A program made the position numbers and the translations under genes. DNA of 64,000 nucleotides from Hymenobacter metallilatus (GTDB lineage: Bacteria; Bacteroidota; Bacteroidia; Cytophagales; Hymenobacteraceae), in NCBI RefSeq assembly GCF_003944705.1, contig NZ_RWIS01000004.1, positions 124,001 through 188,000 on the forward strand. Direction: 5' to 3'. Below are positions 7,258 through 16,042 of this stretch, piece after piece (within the stretch, counting starts at the first letter, position 1; each line of letters begins with the position of its first letter). The notes under the pieces are model-generated. The model ran no database searches. It was given only the letters and a program-made list of their open reading frames with translations, and was not told the origin of the DNA.

Positions 7258-10200
7258 ATGAAGCTATCCGCCCAGCAACCTTCCCAGGCCCTCGACCTGG
7301 CTTATCGTCGTCAGAAAACCAACCGCGCCACCCTTACCGCCTTCGAGGCCGCCCGCCAGGCTTTACTGCCCGAGCTGGACGCGGCCAAAGACGAGGCCGA
7401 TATGGTGCAGCCTATCATCCGCTTCCTGCGCGCCGCCGGCCTCCCGGGCTACTACCTCAACTCCCACGGCAAGCGCGACTTAGTAATGCGCACCGGCCCC
7501 GACGCGGCCGACCCGTTTGGGGTGCTCTTCGAGCTGAAGCACCGCAAAAACCCCGGCGAGATGGTGCGCCCCGATAACCTCAACCGCAAGGCGCTGCACG
7601 AGCTGCTGCTCTACTACTTCCAGGAGCGCACCTCCGAGCAGCAGCTGCCTGAGCTGCGTCAGCTCATCATTACTACCGGCTACGAGTGGTTCATTTTTGA
7701 TGCCCACGAATTTCACCGGGTGTTCTGGAAGTACACCGAGCTGCGCCAGTGGTTTCAGAAGTACAAGCAGGGCCAAACCACTTCCGGCGATACGTCTTTT
7801 TTTTATCAGCACGCCCGCGAACTGCTCGACAAGCTCGAAACCGAAGTTCGCTTCACCTACTTTACCCTGGACCCGCGCGACGACGCCGGCCAGCGCCGGG
7901 GCCTGGGCGAGCGGGGCCTGCTCTGGCTCAGCAAAGTATTCTCCCCGCCCCACTTGCTCAAGGAGCCCTTTGCTCAGGATGCCAACACCCTCAACCGGGC
8001 CTTCTACGAGGAGCTGCTCTACCTCATGGGCCTGGAGGAAATCAAGGACAAGGGCCGCAAGCTCATTCAGCGCTGCGCCCCCGAGCGGCGGCAGCGCGGC
8101 TCCCTGCTCGAAAACACCCTCACCCAGCTCCGGGCCGAGGACATGCTCCGCAACCTGCCCCCCGAGGAGCTGAGCACCTACGGCGACACGCCCCCGCAAC
8201 AGGCCGAAGGTATAGCCCTGGCCCTCTGCCTGACCTGGGTGAGCCGCCTGCTGTTTCTGAAGCTGCTGGAGGGCCAGCTGCGCCGCTACCACCAGCCCGG
8301 CAACGCCCAGCCCTTCCGCTTCCTCGACCCCCAGCAGCTCAAGGAGTATGACCTGCTCAACCGCCTGTTCTACCGCATCCTCAACCGCCCCACCCCCGAG
8401 CGGGAGCAGCCCGAGGCCGACCTTTACCCCCACGTTCCCTACCTCAACTCCTCCCTCTTCGAGCCCTCCGCCCTGGAGCGCATAACGCTGCGCATCTCCG
8501 GCCTCGACGATATGATTCCGCTGCCGCTGCTGGGCAGCCGGGCCACCGGCAAAACCCACCGCTCGGTGCTGCGCCAGGATGCCACCGGTGCCGCCCCCAC
8601 CGCCCTCACCTACCTGCTGCGCTTTCTGGATGCCTACGACTTCGCCTCTGAGGGAGCCGAGGAGGTGCAGGACGACGAGCGGCCCCTGATTTCGGCAGCT
8701 GTGCTGGGCCTCATCTTTGAGAAAATCAACGGCTACCGCGACGGGTCCTTCTACACGCCCGGCTTCATTACCATGTACATGTGCCGTCACACCCTGCGCC
8801 GGGCCGTGGTGCGCCACTTCAACGAGCGGTACGGGTGGGCCACCGAAACCCTGGACGAGCTGCACGAGCAGCTGGCCGACGCCGGCCCCAAGCGCCGCCC
8901 CGAGTTCAGCCAGGCCTACAACGAGCTGCGCGTGCTGGACCCCGCCGTGGGCTCCGGCCACTTCCTGGTATCGGCCCTTAATGAGCTGCTGGCCATCAAG
9001 AGCGAGCTGGGCCTGCTGCTGGATGAGGAGGGCAAGCGCCTGCGCTACCGCTTGGCCGTGGCCCGCGACGAGCTGGTGGTAACCGCCGACGAGGATGCCA
9101 GCCTGTTTGAGTACCGCGCCCACTACGACGAGGCCACCCGCACCCGCCGCGTGGGCCCCGAGCACACCCGCCTGCAAAGCGCCCTGTTCCGGGAGAAGCG
9201 CCACCTCATCGAGCACTGCCTCTACGGCGTGGACCTCAACCCCAACTCGGTGCGCATCTGCCGGCTGCGCCTCTGGATTGAGCTGCTCAAGCACGCCTAC
9301 TACACCCCCGCCAGCCACTACCAGGAGCTGGAAACCCTGCCCAACCTGGAGCTGAACATCCGTAGCGGCAACTCCCTCATCAGCCGCTACCCGCTGGGGG
9401 CCGACCTCACGGCCGTGTTTCGCAACAAGGACTTTTCGCTGGCCGCCTACCGCCGGGCCGTGGGCGAGTTTTTCTCGGCCCGGGGCCGGGAGCAGAAGCA
9501 GGTGCTCGAAGACTTTTTGCAGCGCCTCAAAGACCAGTTCCGCACCGATATTCAGCGCCACGACCCGCTGCTGAAAAAGATAACCCGGGCCAAGGAAGAC
9601 CTGCTCCGGGCCGAGCTGGACCAGAAGCCCGACCTCTTCGGCAAGGCCCGCCTCACGGCCGAGGATGCCTGGGCCAAGCAAACCACCGCCCGCCTCAACC
9701 TTGAAAAGCTGGAGCAGGAGCGCCAGCAGCGCGAGCAGGGTGCCCTGTTCCGCGACGCCTTCGAGTGGCGCTTCGAGTTTCCCGAAGTGCTCAACCCCGA
9801 CGGCTCCTTCCGGGGCTTCGATGCCGTGCTGGGCAACCCTCCCTATTTGACTGGAACTGCGCTTAAGATGTATGAGACATATTTTAGGGAGAATTATAAG
9901 ACAGCTCAATACCAACTTGACCTGTATGTACTTTTCATAGAACAGGCTATCAACCTACTTTTTGATGGTGGTTCACTCTCTATGATAATACCAAACTCGT
10001 GGCTTAAAAATTCTTCAATGAATAAGCTACGAATGTTTATTGATGATAAATTAGAAATAGATTCGATAGCACCTAATATTTCACAAGTGTTTAAAGAAGC
10101 ATCCGTAGACACTTTAATTATAAGCGGATTTAAAAAGGGCAAGCAATTTATCGAATCTTCAATAAACAAGATTCAAATTATTAGTATTGATGAATCAGCG

Positions 10201-10977
10201 CAGCACATCAGACATGAAGTCAGTCAGACAAGGTTTAGAGAAAACGAAAACTACTTGTTTGATGTTGAGTCTGATGAGAGGATCAATGTTGTATTGAACA
10301 AAATGAGAAATAACGGTAGGCCATTAGACTTCTACTGTGATATTTCCTTTGGATTCAGAGCTTATGATGCTTATGCAGGTCAAGCGGCTGAAACTATCAG
10401 CAATAAGGAGTATCATTCAGATTTCGCAAAAGACAAAACTTTTGTGCCATATATTCACAGCAAGCATATAGGCTCCTTCTACCACAATTGGAATGGCCAA
10501 ACATTTATTAGTTATGGAAATTGGCTTGCGGCACCCCGTGAAGAGAAGTATTATCAAGGAAAACGCATAGTTATGCGCGAAATAATTGGCAATACTTTCG
10601 TAGCCACTCTTCTCCAGGAAGATTTAAAAGTAGACAGAACTCTTTATATAGCAAAACCCAAAGAATTTATTCATCTAACAGCCGAATATATACTAGGCAT
10701 TGTTTCATCAAACATTTTAACAAAATACTTCCGCTATGCTAACAATGAATTCGATGCGTTATTTCCGAAGATAAGACTGAAAGAATTCAGGAATCTCCCC
10801 ATCCCCGCCGCCACGGCGGAGCAGCAGGCGCCCATCGTGGCGCTGGTGGAGCAGGTGCTGGCCGCCAAAGCCGCCGCCCCCACCGCCGATACCCAGGCCC
10901 TGGAGCAGCAGATTGATACGCTGGTGGCCCGCCTCTACGGCCTCACCCCCGAGGAGCAGGCCCTGCTCTCGGCCTAG
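7258..10977 (+). CDS. type IIG restriction-modification enzyme (Eco57I-like methylase fusion)
   Basis: A single 1,239-residue chain combines the functions of restriction and adenine methylation. The N-terminus (about 20-130) has a possible PD-(D/E)xK nuclease pattern, GKRDLVMRTG followed by GVLFELKHRK. The amino-methyltransferase core has motif I LDPAVGSGHFLVSALNELL near residue 560. It also has YGVDLNPNSVRICRLRLWIEL near 660 and motif IV GNPPY at 859-863. From residue 864 to about 1180 the sequence looks like a TaqI-type target recognition domain and is strikingly AT-rich. The last ~60 residues return to high GC with the usual RNLPIPAATAEQQAPIVALV end. No separate specificity or methylase gene accompanies it. 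Expected role: defence against foreign DNA. Confidence 0.85.
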   Translation: MKLSAQQPSQALDLAYRRQKTNRATLTAFEAARQALLPELDAAKDEADMVQPIIRFLRAAGLPGYYLNSHGKRDLVMRTGPDAADPFGVLFELKHRKNPGEMVRPDNLNRKALHELLLYYFQERTSEQQLPELRQLIITTGYEWFIFDAHEFHRVFWKYTELRQWFQKYKQGQTTSGDTSFFYQHARELLDKLETEVRFTYFTLDPRDDAGQRRGLGERGLLWLSKVFSPPHLLKEPFAQDANTLNRAFYEELLYLMGLEEIKDKGRKLIQRCAPERRQRGSLLENTLTQLRAEDMLRNLPPEELSTYGDTPPQQAEGIALALCLTWVSRLLFLKLLEGQLRRYHQPGNAQPFRFLDPQQLKEYDLLNRLFYRILNRPTPEREQPEADLYPHVPYLNSSLFEPSALERITLRISGLDDMIPLPLLGSRATGKTHRSVLRQDATGAAPTALTYLLRFLDAYDFASEGAEEVQDDERPLISAAVLGLIFEKINGYRDGSFYTPGFITMYMCRHTLRRAVVRHFNERYGWATETLDELHEQLADAGPKRRPEFSQAYNELRVLDPAVGSGHFLVSALNELLAIKSELGLLLDEEGKRLRYRLAVARDELVVTADEDASLFEYRAHYDEATRTRRVGPEHTRLQSALFREKRHLIEHCLYGVDLNPNSVRICRLRLWIELLKHAYYTPASHYQELETLPNLELNIRSGNSLISRYPLGADLTAVFRNKDFSLAAYRRAVGEFFSARGREQKQVLEDFLQRLKDQFRTDIQRHDPLLKKITRAKEDLLRAELDQKPDLFGKARLTAEDAWAKQTTARLNLEKLEQERQQREQGALFRDAFEWRFEFPEVLNPDGSFRGFDAVLGNPPYLTGTALKMYETYFRENYKTAQYQLDLYVLFIEQAINLLFDGGSLSMIIPNSWLKNSSMNKLRMFIDDKLEIDSIAPNISQVFKEASVDTLIISGFKKGKQFIESSINKIQIISIDESAQHIRHEVSQTRFRENENYLFDVESDERINVVLNKMRNNGRPLDFYCDISFGFRAYDAYAGQAAETISNKEYHSDFAKDKTFVPYIHSKHIGSFYHNWNGQTFISYGNWLAAPREEKYYQGKRIVMREIIGNTFVATLLQEDLKVDRTLYIAKPKEFIHLTAEYILGIVSSNILTKYFRYANNEFDALFPKIRLKEFRNLPIPAATAEQQAPIVALVEQVLAAKAAAPTADTQALEQQIDTLVARLYGLTPEEQALLSA
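9843..10797 (+). other. AT-rich target-recognition segment inside the type IIG gene
   Basis: Base composition drops abruptly immediately after the codons for the NPPY motif and recovers at the CATCCCCGCCGCCACGGCGG stretch near 10,800. In between, AT-rich words such as AATTATAAG, TTAATTATAAG and AAATTAGAAATAG dominate, unlike any other coding stretch in the window. The reading frame is intact throughout. The segment matches the position of the sequence-specificity domain in Eco57I-like enzymes. It is therefore best read as a recombined specificity cassette. Confidence 0.8.
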
Positions 10978-10986
10978 CGCCGGTTG

Positions 10987-11039
10987 GGGCCGCGCCGGCC
11001 TCTGAGTTTGTTTCCACTCCCCAGGGGCCGGCGCGGCCC
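10987..11039 (+). terminator. strong GC hairpin after the type IIG gene
   Basis: A 14-bp perfect stem, GGGCCGCGCCGGCC (10987-11000) pairing with GGCCGGCGCGGCCC (11026-11039), lies 10 bases after the stop codon. The sequence after it (GCTTTCGGGG) lacks a true T-run, so factor-independent termination is likely but not certain. Confidence 0.55.
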
Positions 11040-11074
11040 GCTTTCGGGGCATACTGGTCCTTATCTTTCTGTCG

Positions 11075-12271
11075 ATGCACCCTACTCCCACCACCACCTT
11101 CAGCCGCCGCCGCTTCCTCTACACCATTGGGTTGGGCGCGGCGGGCACCCTGCTGCTGCCCGCCTGCCTGCGGGGCGGCTCCGCTTCCGGGGCGGGCTCC
11201 TGCCTGGTGTACGTGGGTAGCTACGGCCCCGCGGAGCAGGACAACATCTGGCTGTACCGGCTGGATACGGCTACCGGCGGCCTTACCCGCGTGGCCGGAG
11301 CCCGGGGCGGGGCGGCGCCCTCCTACCTCACCGTGGATGCCCGCCGCCGTTTCCTCTACGCCGTGAATGAGGTGGACAACTACCAGGGCACGCCCAACGG
11401 GGGCGTTAGTGCTTTTGCCATCAACCCGCAGAGCGGGGGCCTTACGCTGCTGAACCAGCAGGCTTCGGGCGGCACCATTCCGTGCTTTATCAGTCTGGAT
11501 GCGCCGGGCCGGCACGCCCTGGTGGCCAACTACGGCAACGGCACGGTGGCGGCCCTGCCCCTGGCCCCGGATGGCACCCTGCAGCCGGCTTCGTCGGTGG
11601 ACCAGCATACGGGCCGGGGGCCGCACAAAAATCAGGCAAACGCCCGCGCCCACTGCATCCTGCCCGACCCGGCCGGCCGGTATTTCTTCGCCGTGGACCT
11701 GGGCACCGATACCGTGTACGGCTACACGCTGGAGCAGGGCCGCCTGCAGCGCCAGGCCACGCCGGCCTTCCAGGCCAAGCCCGGGGCGGGGCCGCGCATC
11801 CTCCGCTTCCACCCCAGCCGGCCGCTGGCTTTCCTCATCAACGAGCTGGATTCCACGCTTACCTCCCTGGCCTACGATGCCCGCCAAGGTACGCTGCGCG
11901 AAATCCAGACGGTGCCCTGCCTGCCCGCCGGTTTCAGCGGCTGGAACGCCTGCGCCGACGTGCAGGTGTCGCCGAACGGCCGCTTTGTGCTGGGCTCTAA
12001 CCGGGGCCACAACAGCTTGGCGGTGTTTGCCCTGGACGAAGGCAGCGGCCGCCTCGCGCTGGTGGAGCACGTGATGCTGCCCGGCAAAACGCCCCGCAGC
12101 TTCACCTTCGACCCCAGCGGCCGGGTGGTGCTGGTGGCGCACCAGCAGTCCGATACCATCGTTACCTACTTTGCCGATGCCCGCACCGGCCGCCTCACGC
12201 CTACTGGCACCAGCGTACCGCTACCGGCTCCCGTGTGCCTGCAGGTGTACCCCGATTTCCTGCCCCGCTAG
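11075..12271 (+). CDS. lactonase family protein (6-phosphogluconolactonase-like beta-propeller), Tat exported
   Basis: The 398-residue protein opens with a twin-arginine signal (FSRRRFLYTIGLGAAGTLLL), so it is probably exported folded through Tat. A cysteine in LPACLRGG could be a lipid anchor. The remainder is a seven-bladed propeller of the YbhE/Pgl lactonase family, with repeated blade motifs YVGSYG, PSYLTVDARRRFLYAVNE, NARAHCILPDPAGRYFFAVD, and FTFDPSGRVVLVAHQQSD at the end. Cytosolic homologues hydrolyse 6-phosphogluconolactone. An exported member more likely acts on another lactone. A promoter-like TATCTTTC lies just before the ATG. No operon partner is evident. Confidence 0.82.
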   Translation: MHPTPTTTFSRRRFLYTIGLGAAGTLLLPACLRGGSASGAGSCLVYVGSYGPAEQDNIWLYRLDTATGGLTRVAGARGGAAPSYLTVDARRRFLYAVNEVDNYQGTPNGGVSAFAINPQSGGLTLLNQQASGGTIPCFISLDAPGRHALVANYGNGTVAALPLAPDGTLQPASSVDQHTGRGPHKNQANARAHCILPDPAGRYFFAVDLGTDTVYGYTLEQGRLQRQATPAFQAKPGAGPRILRFHPSRPLAFLINELDSTLTSLAYDARQGTLREIQTVPCLPAGFSGWNACADVQVSPNGRFVLGSNRGHNSLAVFALDEGSGRLALVEHVMLPGKTPRSFTFDPSGRVVLVAHQQSDTIVTYFADARTGRLTPTGTSVPLPAPVCLQVYPDFLPR

Positions 12272-12326
12272 GAGTCGGCGTTTTGCCGGAGCGCCCTCAA
12301 AACGTCACCCGAAGCTGTTTAGGGTG

Positions 12327-12488
12327 TGTGGACAGTCGGTAAAAAAGCATCACAAAGGCCGTCATGCTTCATCTGGTGTCCGCTTGTCGAAGCATCTCTA
12401 CCGCTGACTAATCATTTGTCATCCCAACGAAGCGGTAGAGATGCTTCGGCTGCGCTCAGCATGACGACCTTTTATCTGACTGTCCACA
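12327..12488. repeat. nested inverted repeat with GTCATGCT...AGCATGAC core
   Basis: Outer arms TGTGGACAGTC (12327-12337) and GACTGTCCACA (about 12478-12488) enclose inner arms. Those are GAAGCATCTCTACCGCT on the left and AGCGGTAGAGATGCTTC on the right. An even wider pair (GAAGCTGTTTAGG at about 12311-12323, CCTAAACAGCTTC at about 12523-12535) surrounds it. The inner core belongs to a dispersed family seen again at 53781-54015. This occupies most of the 12272-12637 gap; no gene is seen there. Confidence 0.75.
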
Positions 12489-12637
12489 AGCCTAGGAGGT
12501 TTGACAGAACCAATCAAGACGTCCTAAACAGCTTCACCACAGCAATAAAATTGCCTGAACGATGCCGTTTCCGGACACGATTTTGGGCGACTCCGCGTTG
12601 GCCGGGCAGCGGGCCGTTAGCCGGCGTCCTTTTGTAT

Positions 12638-13150
12638 ATGCAACTGTTGGTACTTGCTGGTTTTCGACTGCGCCTGGTGTGGGTGCTGCTGGTGTTGCTG
12701 GGTACGCCGCTGGCACTGCGGGCCCAGCAGCCGGCCTCCGTACAGCGCCTCGACGAAAGCAACGGGTTTCGGGGGCTGCGTTTCGGAACGCCCCTGACGG
12801 AGGCGCTGCACCTGCGGCTGGTGCAGGACAAAGGCGACGAGAAGATATACGAGCGTACGGACGAGAACCTGCGCGTAGGTCAGTTTTCGGCGGCCCGCAT
12901 TCATTACAAGTTCTACAAAGGGCAGTTTGCGGCCGTTACCATCATTGTGAAAGGGCCCGAGCACGCCCAGCGGGTACTGCCCATGTTTGAGGCTCTGTAC
13001 GGTCCCGGCCGCCCCGATGGGTTCAGTCACAAGTGGCGGGGCCGGCAGGTGGCCCTCAGCTGCGCCTCCTGGAGCGAGGATAACGCCATCCTATCCATGA
13101 GCAGCCTGCTACTCACGGCCCAGATGCAGCAGGCCAAGGCCGGAAAGTAG
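12638..13150 (+). CDS. uncharacterised secreted protein
   Basis: This is a 170-residue product from ATG 12638. It opens with a signal peptide (FRLRLVWVLLVLLGTPLALR, cleavage probably after LRA). The mature part has a regular pattern (GFRGLRFGTPLTEALHLRL, then FYKGQFAAVTIIVKGPEHAQ). It suggests a small alpha/beta periplasmic domain, similar in flavour to proteins that track a quantity tied to a modest enzyme. I do not recognise the family. The frame is open 312 bases upstream through the repeat region, which lacks coding character. The TAG stop is supplied by the first REP unit (AGTAGC at 13146). Confidence 0.6.
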   Translation: MQLLVLAGFRLRLVWVLLVLLGTPLALRAQQPASVQRLDESNGFRGLRFGTPLTEALHLRLVQDKGDEKIYERTDENLRVGQFSAARIHYKFYKGQFAAVTIIVKGPEHAQRVLPMFEALYGPGRPDGFSHKWRGRQVALSCASWSEDNAILSMSSLLLTAQMQQAKAGK

Positions 13151-13434
13151 CGCGCAGCGGAGTTGCGCGCACGAGCAGAGCGAGTATTGGAAGTAGGGGG
13201 CTTTTCCGGGTACTGGTCGGCGGCTCGTGCGCAAAGTAGCGCGCAGCTCCGCTTCGCGCACGAGCAAAGCGAGTTCCTACGCGGATGGAGCGGTACCGGG
13301 ATACTCGCCTACGGCTCGTGCGCGAAGCGGAGCTGCGCGCTACTTTGCGCATGGACCGACGAGTACCCCAGTACTGCACCACAGGTATAGGTACTCGCCT
13401 ACGGCTCGTGCGCGAAGCGGAGCTGCGCGCTACT
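13146..13434. repeat. REP cluster left of the RAYT transposase
   Basis: Four units are present: a variant plus-orientation unit at 13146-13176, a plus unit at 13235-13265, and minus units at 13314-13344 and 13404-13434. The block 13235-13344 (110 bp) is a head-to-head pair around GTTCCTACGCGGATGGAGCG. It recurs inverted at 14146-14255 with one base different in 110. This fills the 13151-13481 spacer up to about 50 bases before the transposase start. Confidence 0.88.
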
Positions 13435-13481
13435 TTTTGGCTGGCGTTGACATGTAGCCGGACTATGTGTTACTTGTGCAG

Positions 13482-14087
13482 ATGGCTTTCACCCCTGCTG
13501 ACCCGGCTTTCTACCAGCGTAACCTCCCGCATATGCTGCCGCCGGGCGGGAGTGTGTTTATCACGATTCGGTTGGCCGGGTCATTGCCGGCGGCGGTGGT
13601 AGAACAGCTCCGGGAGCAGTGGCAGTCCTTGGCGACGGATGAAGCATCGGAAGAAGAATCGTACGCTCGGCAAAAGCGCTATTTCGGACGGTTTGACCGG
13701 CTGCTCGACGCTCAGGCATATGGCCCCACGTGGTTGCGGCAACCAGCCATTGCAACGCTGGTGCAGAACGCTTTGCAGCATTACAACGGCCGCTGTTACG
13801 AACTGCTTTGCTACTGCCTCATGCCAAATCACGTCCACGTGCTACTGCGGTTACCGGACGACGCCCCGCCCCTGTTGCGGACGCTACAGTCATTCAAGAG
13901 CTATACCGCAACCCAGGCCAACAAACTCCTGCAGCGAACCGGTCAGTTCTGGCAGCGCGAGAGTTACGACCATCTGGTGCGCAACACCACAGAGTTCGAC
14001 AATATTATCCGCTATATCCTGGAAAACCCCGTCAAAGCCGGATTAGTCAGCGACTGGGAGCAGTGGCCCTACAGCTTCTGCCAGTAG
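13482..14087 (+). CDS. REP-associated tyrosine transposase (RAYT, TnpA_REP / Y1 family)
   Basis: This is a 201-residue HUH-endonuclease-type protein. The HUH metal motif is MPNHVHVLLRL (His117 and His119). A downstream candidate nucleophile tyrosine lies in FWQRESYDHLVRN (Tyr162). The closing block IIRYILENPVKAGLVSDWEQ is diagnostic for the Transposase_17/RAYT family. These single-copy domesticated transposases nick and join REP hairpins rather than moving as normal insertion sequences. The gene is bracketed on both sides by REP palindromes, and its TAG stop lies inside the first right-hand unit. An earlier in-frame start at 13467 adds five residues; ATG 13482 is preferred. Confidence 0.92.
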   Translation: MAFTPADPAFYQRNLPHMLPPGGSVFITIRLAGSLPAAVVEQLREQWQSLATDEASEEESYARQKRYFGRFDRLLDAQAYGPTWLRQPAIATLVQNALQHYNGRCYELLCYCLMPNHVHVLLRLPDDAPPLLRTLQSFKSYTATQANKLLQRTGQFWQRESYDHLVRNTTEFDNIIRYILENPVKAGLVSDWEQWPYSFCQ

Positions 14088-14330
14088 CACGCAACTCCGC
14101 TTCGCGCCCGCACCTTATGCCTGATACTCGCTTTGCTCGTGCGCCAGTAGCGCGCAGCTCCGCTTCGCGCACGAGCCGTAGGCGAGTATCCCGGTACCGC
14201 TCCATCCGCGTAGGAACTCGCTTCGCTCGTGCGCGAAGCGGAGCTGCGCGCTACTAGGTTCCCACGCGCCCGCACCTTTACACCCGATACTCGCCTACGG
14301 CTCATGCGCGAAGCGGAGCTGCGCGCTACT
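14083..14330. repeat. REP cluster right of the RAYT transposase
   Basis: A degenerate unit at 14083-14107 (AGTAGCACGCAACTCCGC) contains the transposase stop codon. It is followed by a plus unit at 14146-14176, a minus unit at 14225-14255 and a minus unit at 14300-14330 with one change (GCTCATG). The 14146-14255 block is the inverted copy of 13235-13344. The spacer CGAGTATCCCGGTACCGCTC is shared. Confidence 0.88.
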
Positions 14331-14377
14331 TTCCGGCCGGCGCGCTACATTCGCCGGGTAGTTCTGTCTTCTCCACT

Positions 14378-15844
14378 ATGTACCGCTTCTCCCCGCTCCT
14401 GTTTGCTGGCCTGCTGCTCAGCCTCTCGGCCCCGGCCTGCTCCTCCAACTCGCCCGAAACGGTCGGCACGGCCCCGGTTGCGGATAGCCCGCCTGCCATT
14501 CCGGTGGAAACGCCGGCGCAGCAGGTGCCGGGGCGCTTCCCGGAAACCTTTGAGCAGGGCGGCAAGGGCGCGTATGCTGAAGGCGACGAGCAGTTGACCT
14601 CGGGCTCCTGGCACTTCACGGAGGCCCTCATCGGCTCCTCCGACCAGGACCACAAGCAGGGCGAACGGGCGGCCCGTCTGCGCGGCAAAGGGCGGCTGCG
14701 CATGAATTTCGATGCGCCCAGCGGGGTGCGCACTATCCGCATCAGCTCGGCGGCCTACGGCCAGGACGCGGCCAGCACCTGGGAGCTGTGGGGCAGCGTG
14801 GATGGGGGCCGCAGCTTCCGCCGCATCGGCAATCCGGTGCAGGCCAAGGGGGCGCGCCTGCTCACTACCACGTTTCAGGGCGTTACGCCCGGCCCGCTGC
14901 GGCTGGAAATCCGGAAAACAGATGGTGGTGACGGGCGCCTGAACATTGACGACATTGTGCTGGAAACGGCTACCGGCGCGGCCGTGACGGGCGGAGCAAC
15001 GGTTGCCCCAGCCAGTGCGCCCAGCCCCCAACCCTCTACGGCAACCCCAGCCCCCAGCTCCCCCAACTCCCAGGCGCCTTCCACCGACAACGATAATATG
15101 GGCCTGGGCAACCCCAGCGGGGCTACGGCCAGCGTGAGCAGCCCCACCAACTACCTGCTGGTAAAGCCTCAATTTGCCATTGGCTACAACGCCCAGCGCG
15201 GCACACCCACTTGGGTGAGCTGGCACCTGGCCAGCACCGACATGGGCGCGGCCCCACGCCAGGATGATTTCCGCCCCGACCCGGCCCTGCCCCGGGAGTT
15301 TTACTCCGTTACGCGCAACTCCTACAGCGGCTCCGGCTTCGACAAAGGCCACAATTGCCCCTCCGCCGACCGTACCCGGGAGCTGGACGACAACTCGGCG
15401 ACCTTCCTGATGACCAACATGATTCCGCAGGCCGCCAATAACAACCAGCGTACCTGGAGCAGCCTGGAGGAATGGACCCGCGCCCAGGTGCAGCGCGGGC
15501 AGGAGGTGTACGTGCTGATGGGCAGCTACGGCAAGGGCGGCACCGGCACGGCCGGCTTCAAAACCACCATCGACAACGGCCACGTAACCGTGCCTGCCCG
15601 GGTGTGGAAGGTGCTGGTGATATTGCCCGAAGGCACCAACGATGTGCAGCGCATTGCCGCCGGCCAGGCCCGCCTACTGGCCGTGGATACGCCCAACGAC
15701 CAGTCCGTTAGCCCCGACTGGAGCCAGTACCGGGTGAGTGTGGATGCCATTGAAGCCGCTACCGGCCTGGATTTGCTTAGCAAGCTGCCTCTGGCGGCCC
15801 AGGACCGGCTGGAGGCGCTGGTAGATACCGCGCCGGTCCGGTAA
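14378..15844 (+). CDS. secreted DNA/RNA non-specific endonuclease (NUC1 family) lipoprotein
   Basis: The 488-residue protein begins with a lipoprotein signal (LLLSLSAPAC, lipid cysteine at about 21). A region at about 45-190 looks like a beta-sandwich accessory domain (GSWHFTEALIG, then LNIDDIVLE). A proline/alanine/serine linker follows at about 200-250. The C-terminal nuclease domain has the His-Me finger motif as FDKGHNCPSADRT near residue 325, then NMIPQAANNNQRTW with the metal-binding asparagine pattern. Classical members have DRGH; here the Arg is Lys. It should degrade extracellular DNA or RNA, for nutrition or competition. It stands alone, after the REP cluster. Confidence 0.85.
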   Translation: MYRFSPLLFAGLLLSLSAPACSSNSPETVGTAPVADSPPAIPVETPAQQVPGRFPETFEQGGKGAYAEGDEQLTSGSWHFTEALIGSSDQDHKQGERAARLRGKGRLRMNFDAPSGVRTIRISSAAYGQDAASTWELWGSVDGGRSFRRIGNPVQAKGARLLTTTFQGVTPGPLRLEIRKTDGGDGRLNIDDIVLETATGAAVTGGATVAPASAPSPQPSTATPAPSSPNSQAPSTDNDNMGLGNPSGATASVSSPTNYLLVKPQFAIGYNAQRGTPTWVSWHLASTDMGAAPRQDDFRPDPALPREFYSVTRNSYSGSGFDKGHNCPSADRTRELDDNSATFLMTNMIPQAANNNQRTWSSLEEWTRAQVQRGQEVYVLMGSYGKGGTGTAGFKTTIDNGHVTVPARVWKVLVILPEGTNDVQRIAAGQARLLAVDTPNDQSVSPDWSQYRVSVDAIEAATGLDLLSKLPLAAQDRLEALVDTAPVR

Positions 15845-15988
15845 CCCCGTGCAGAACCACGTATTGCTGCTGCTGCAGTGCCCACTTCAGGCCCGCCCAG
15901 CTTCCCTGAAACCGTACGCGGTATACCTACCGCACCCGGAATATCAGTCTCTACCTCAGGCCGATAAACTATTCACGCTTTAGCGGCG

Positions 15989-15996
15989 TACCTTTG
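15989..15996 (+). promoter_or_regulatory. Bacteroidota -7 promoter element TACCTTTG
   Basis: This is an exact match to the TAnnTTTG element of the Bacteroidota primary sigma factor, about 105 bases before the MFS transporter start. No clear upstream TTG/TTTG box at the usual distance was found. If used, it yields a leader of about 100 nt that contains the hairpin at 16043-16084. Confidence 0.5.
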
Positions 15997-16042
15997 TGCT
16001 GACGCATCCCACCGCGTGGCGCAATTTTTCTCCGAAACTCCC

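Noticed and set aside
7480..9915. Very long minus-strand open frame of 811 codons opposite the type IIG gene
   Set aside because: It is a shadow of high-GC codon structure; the plus-strand protein has clear methylase motifs and the antisense translation has low-complexity Gly/Ala/Val/Leu content.
6926..14330. CRISPR-like array formed by the 31-base units
   Set aside because: Units occur in both orientations with uneven, homologous spacers, and lie beside a RAYT gene; they are REP palindromes, and no cas genes exist.
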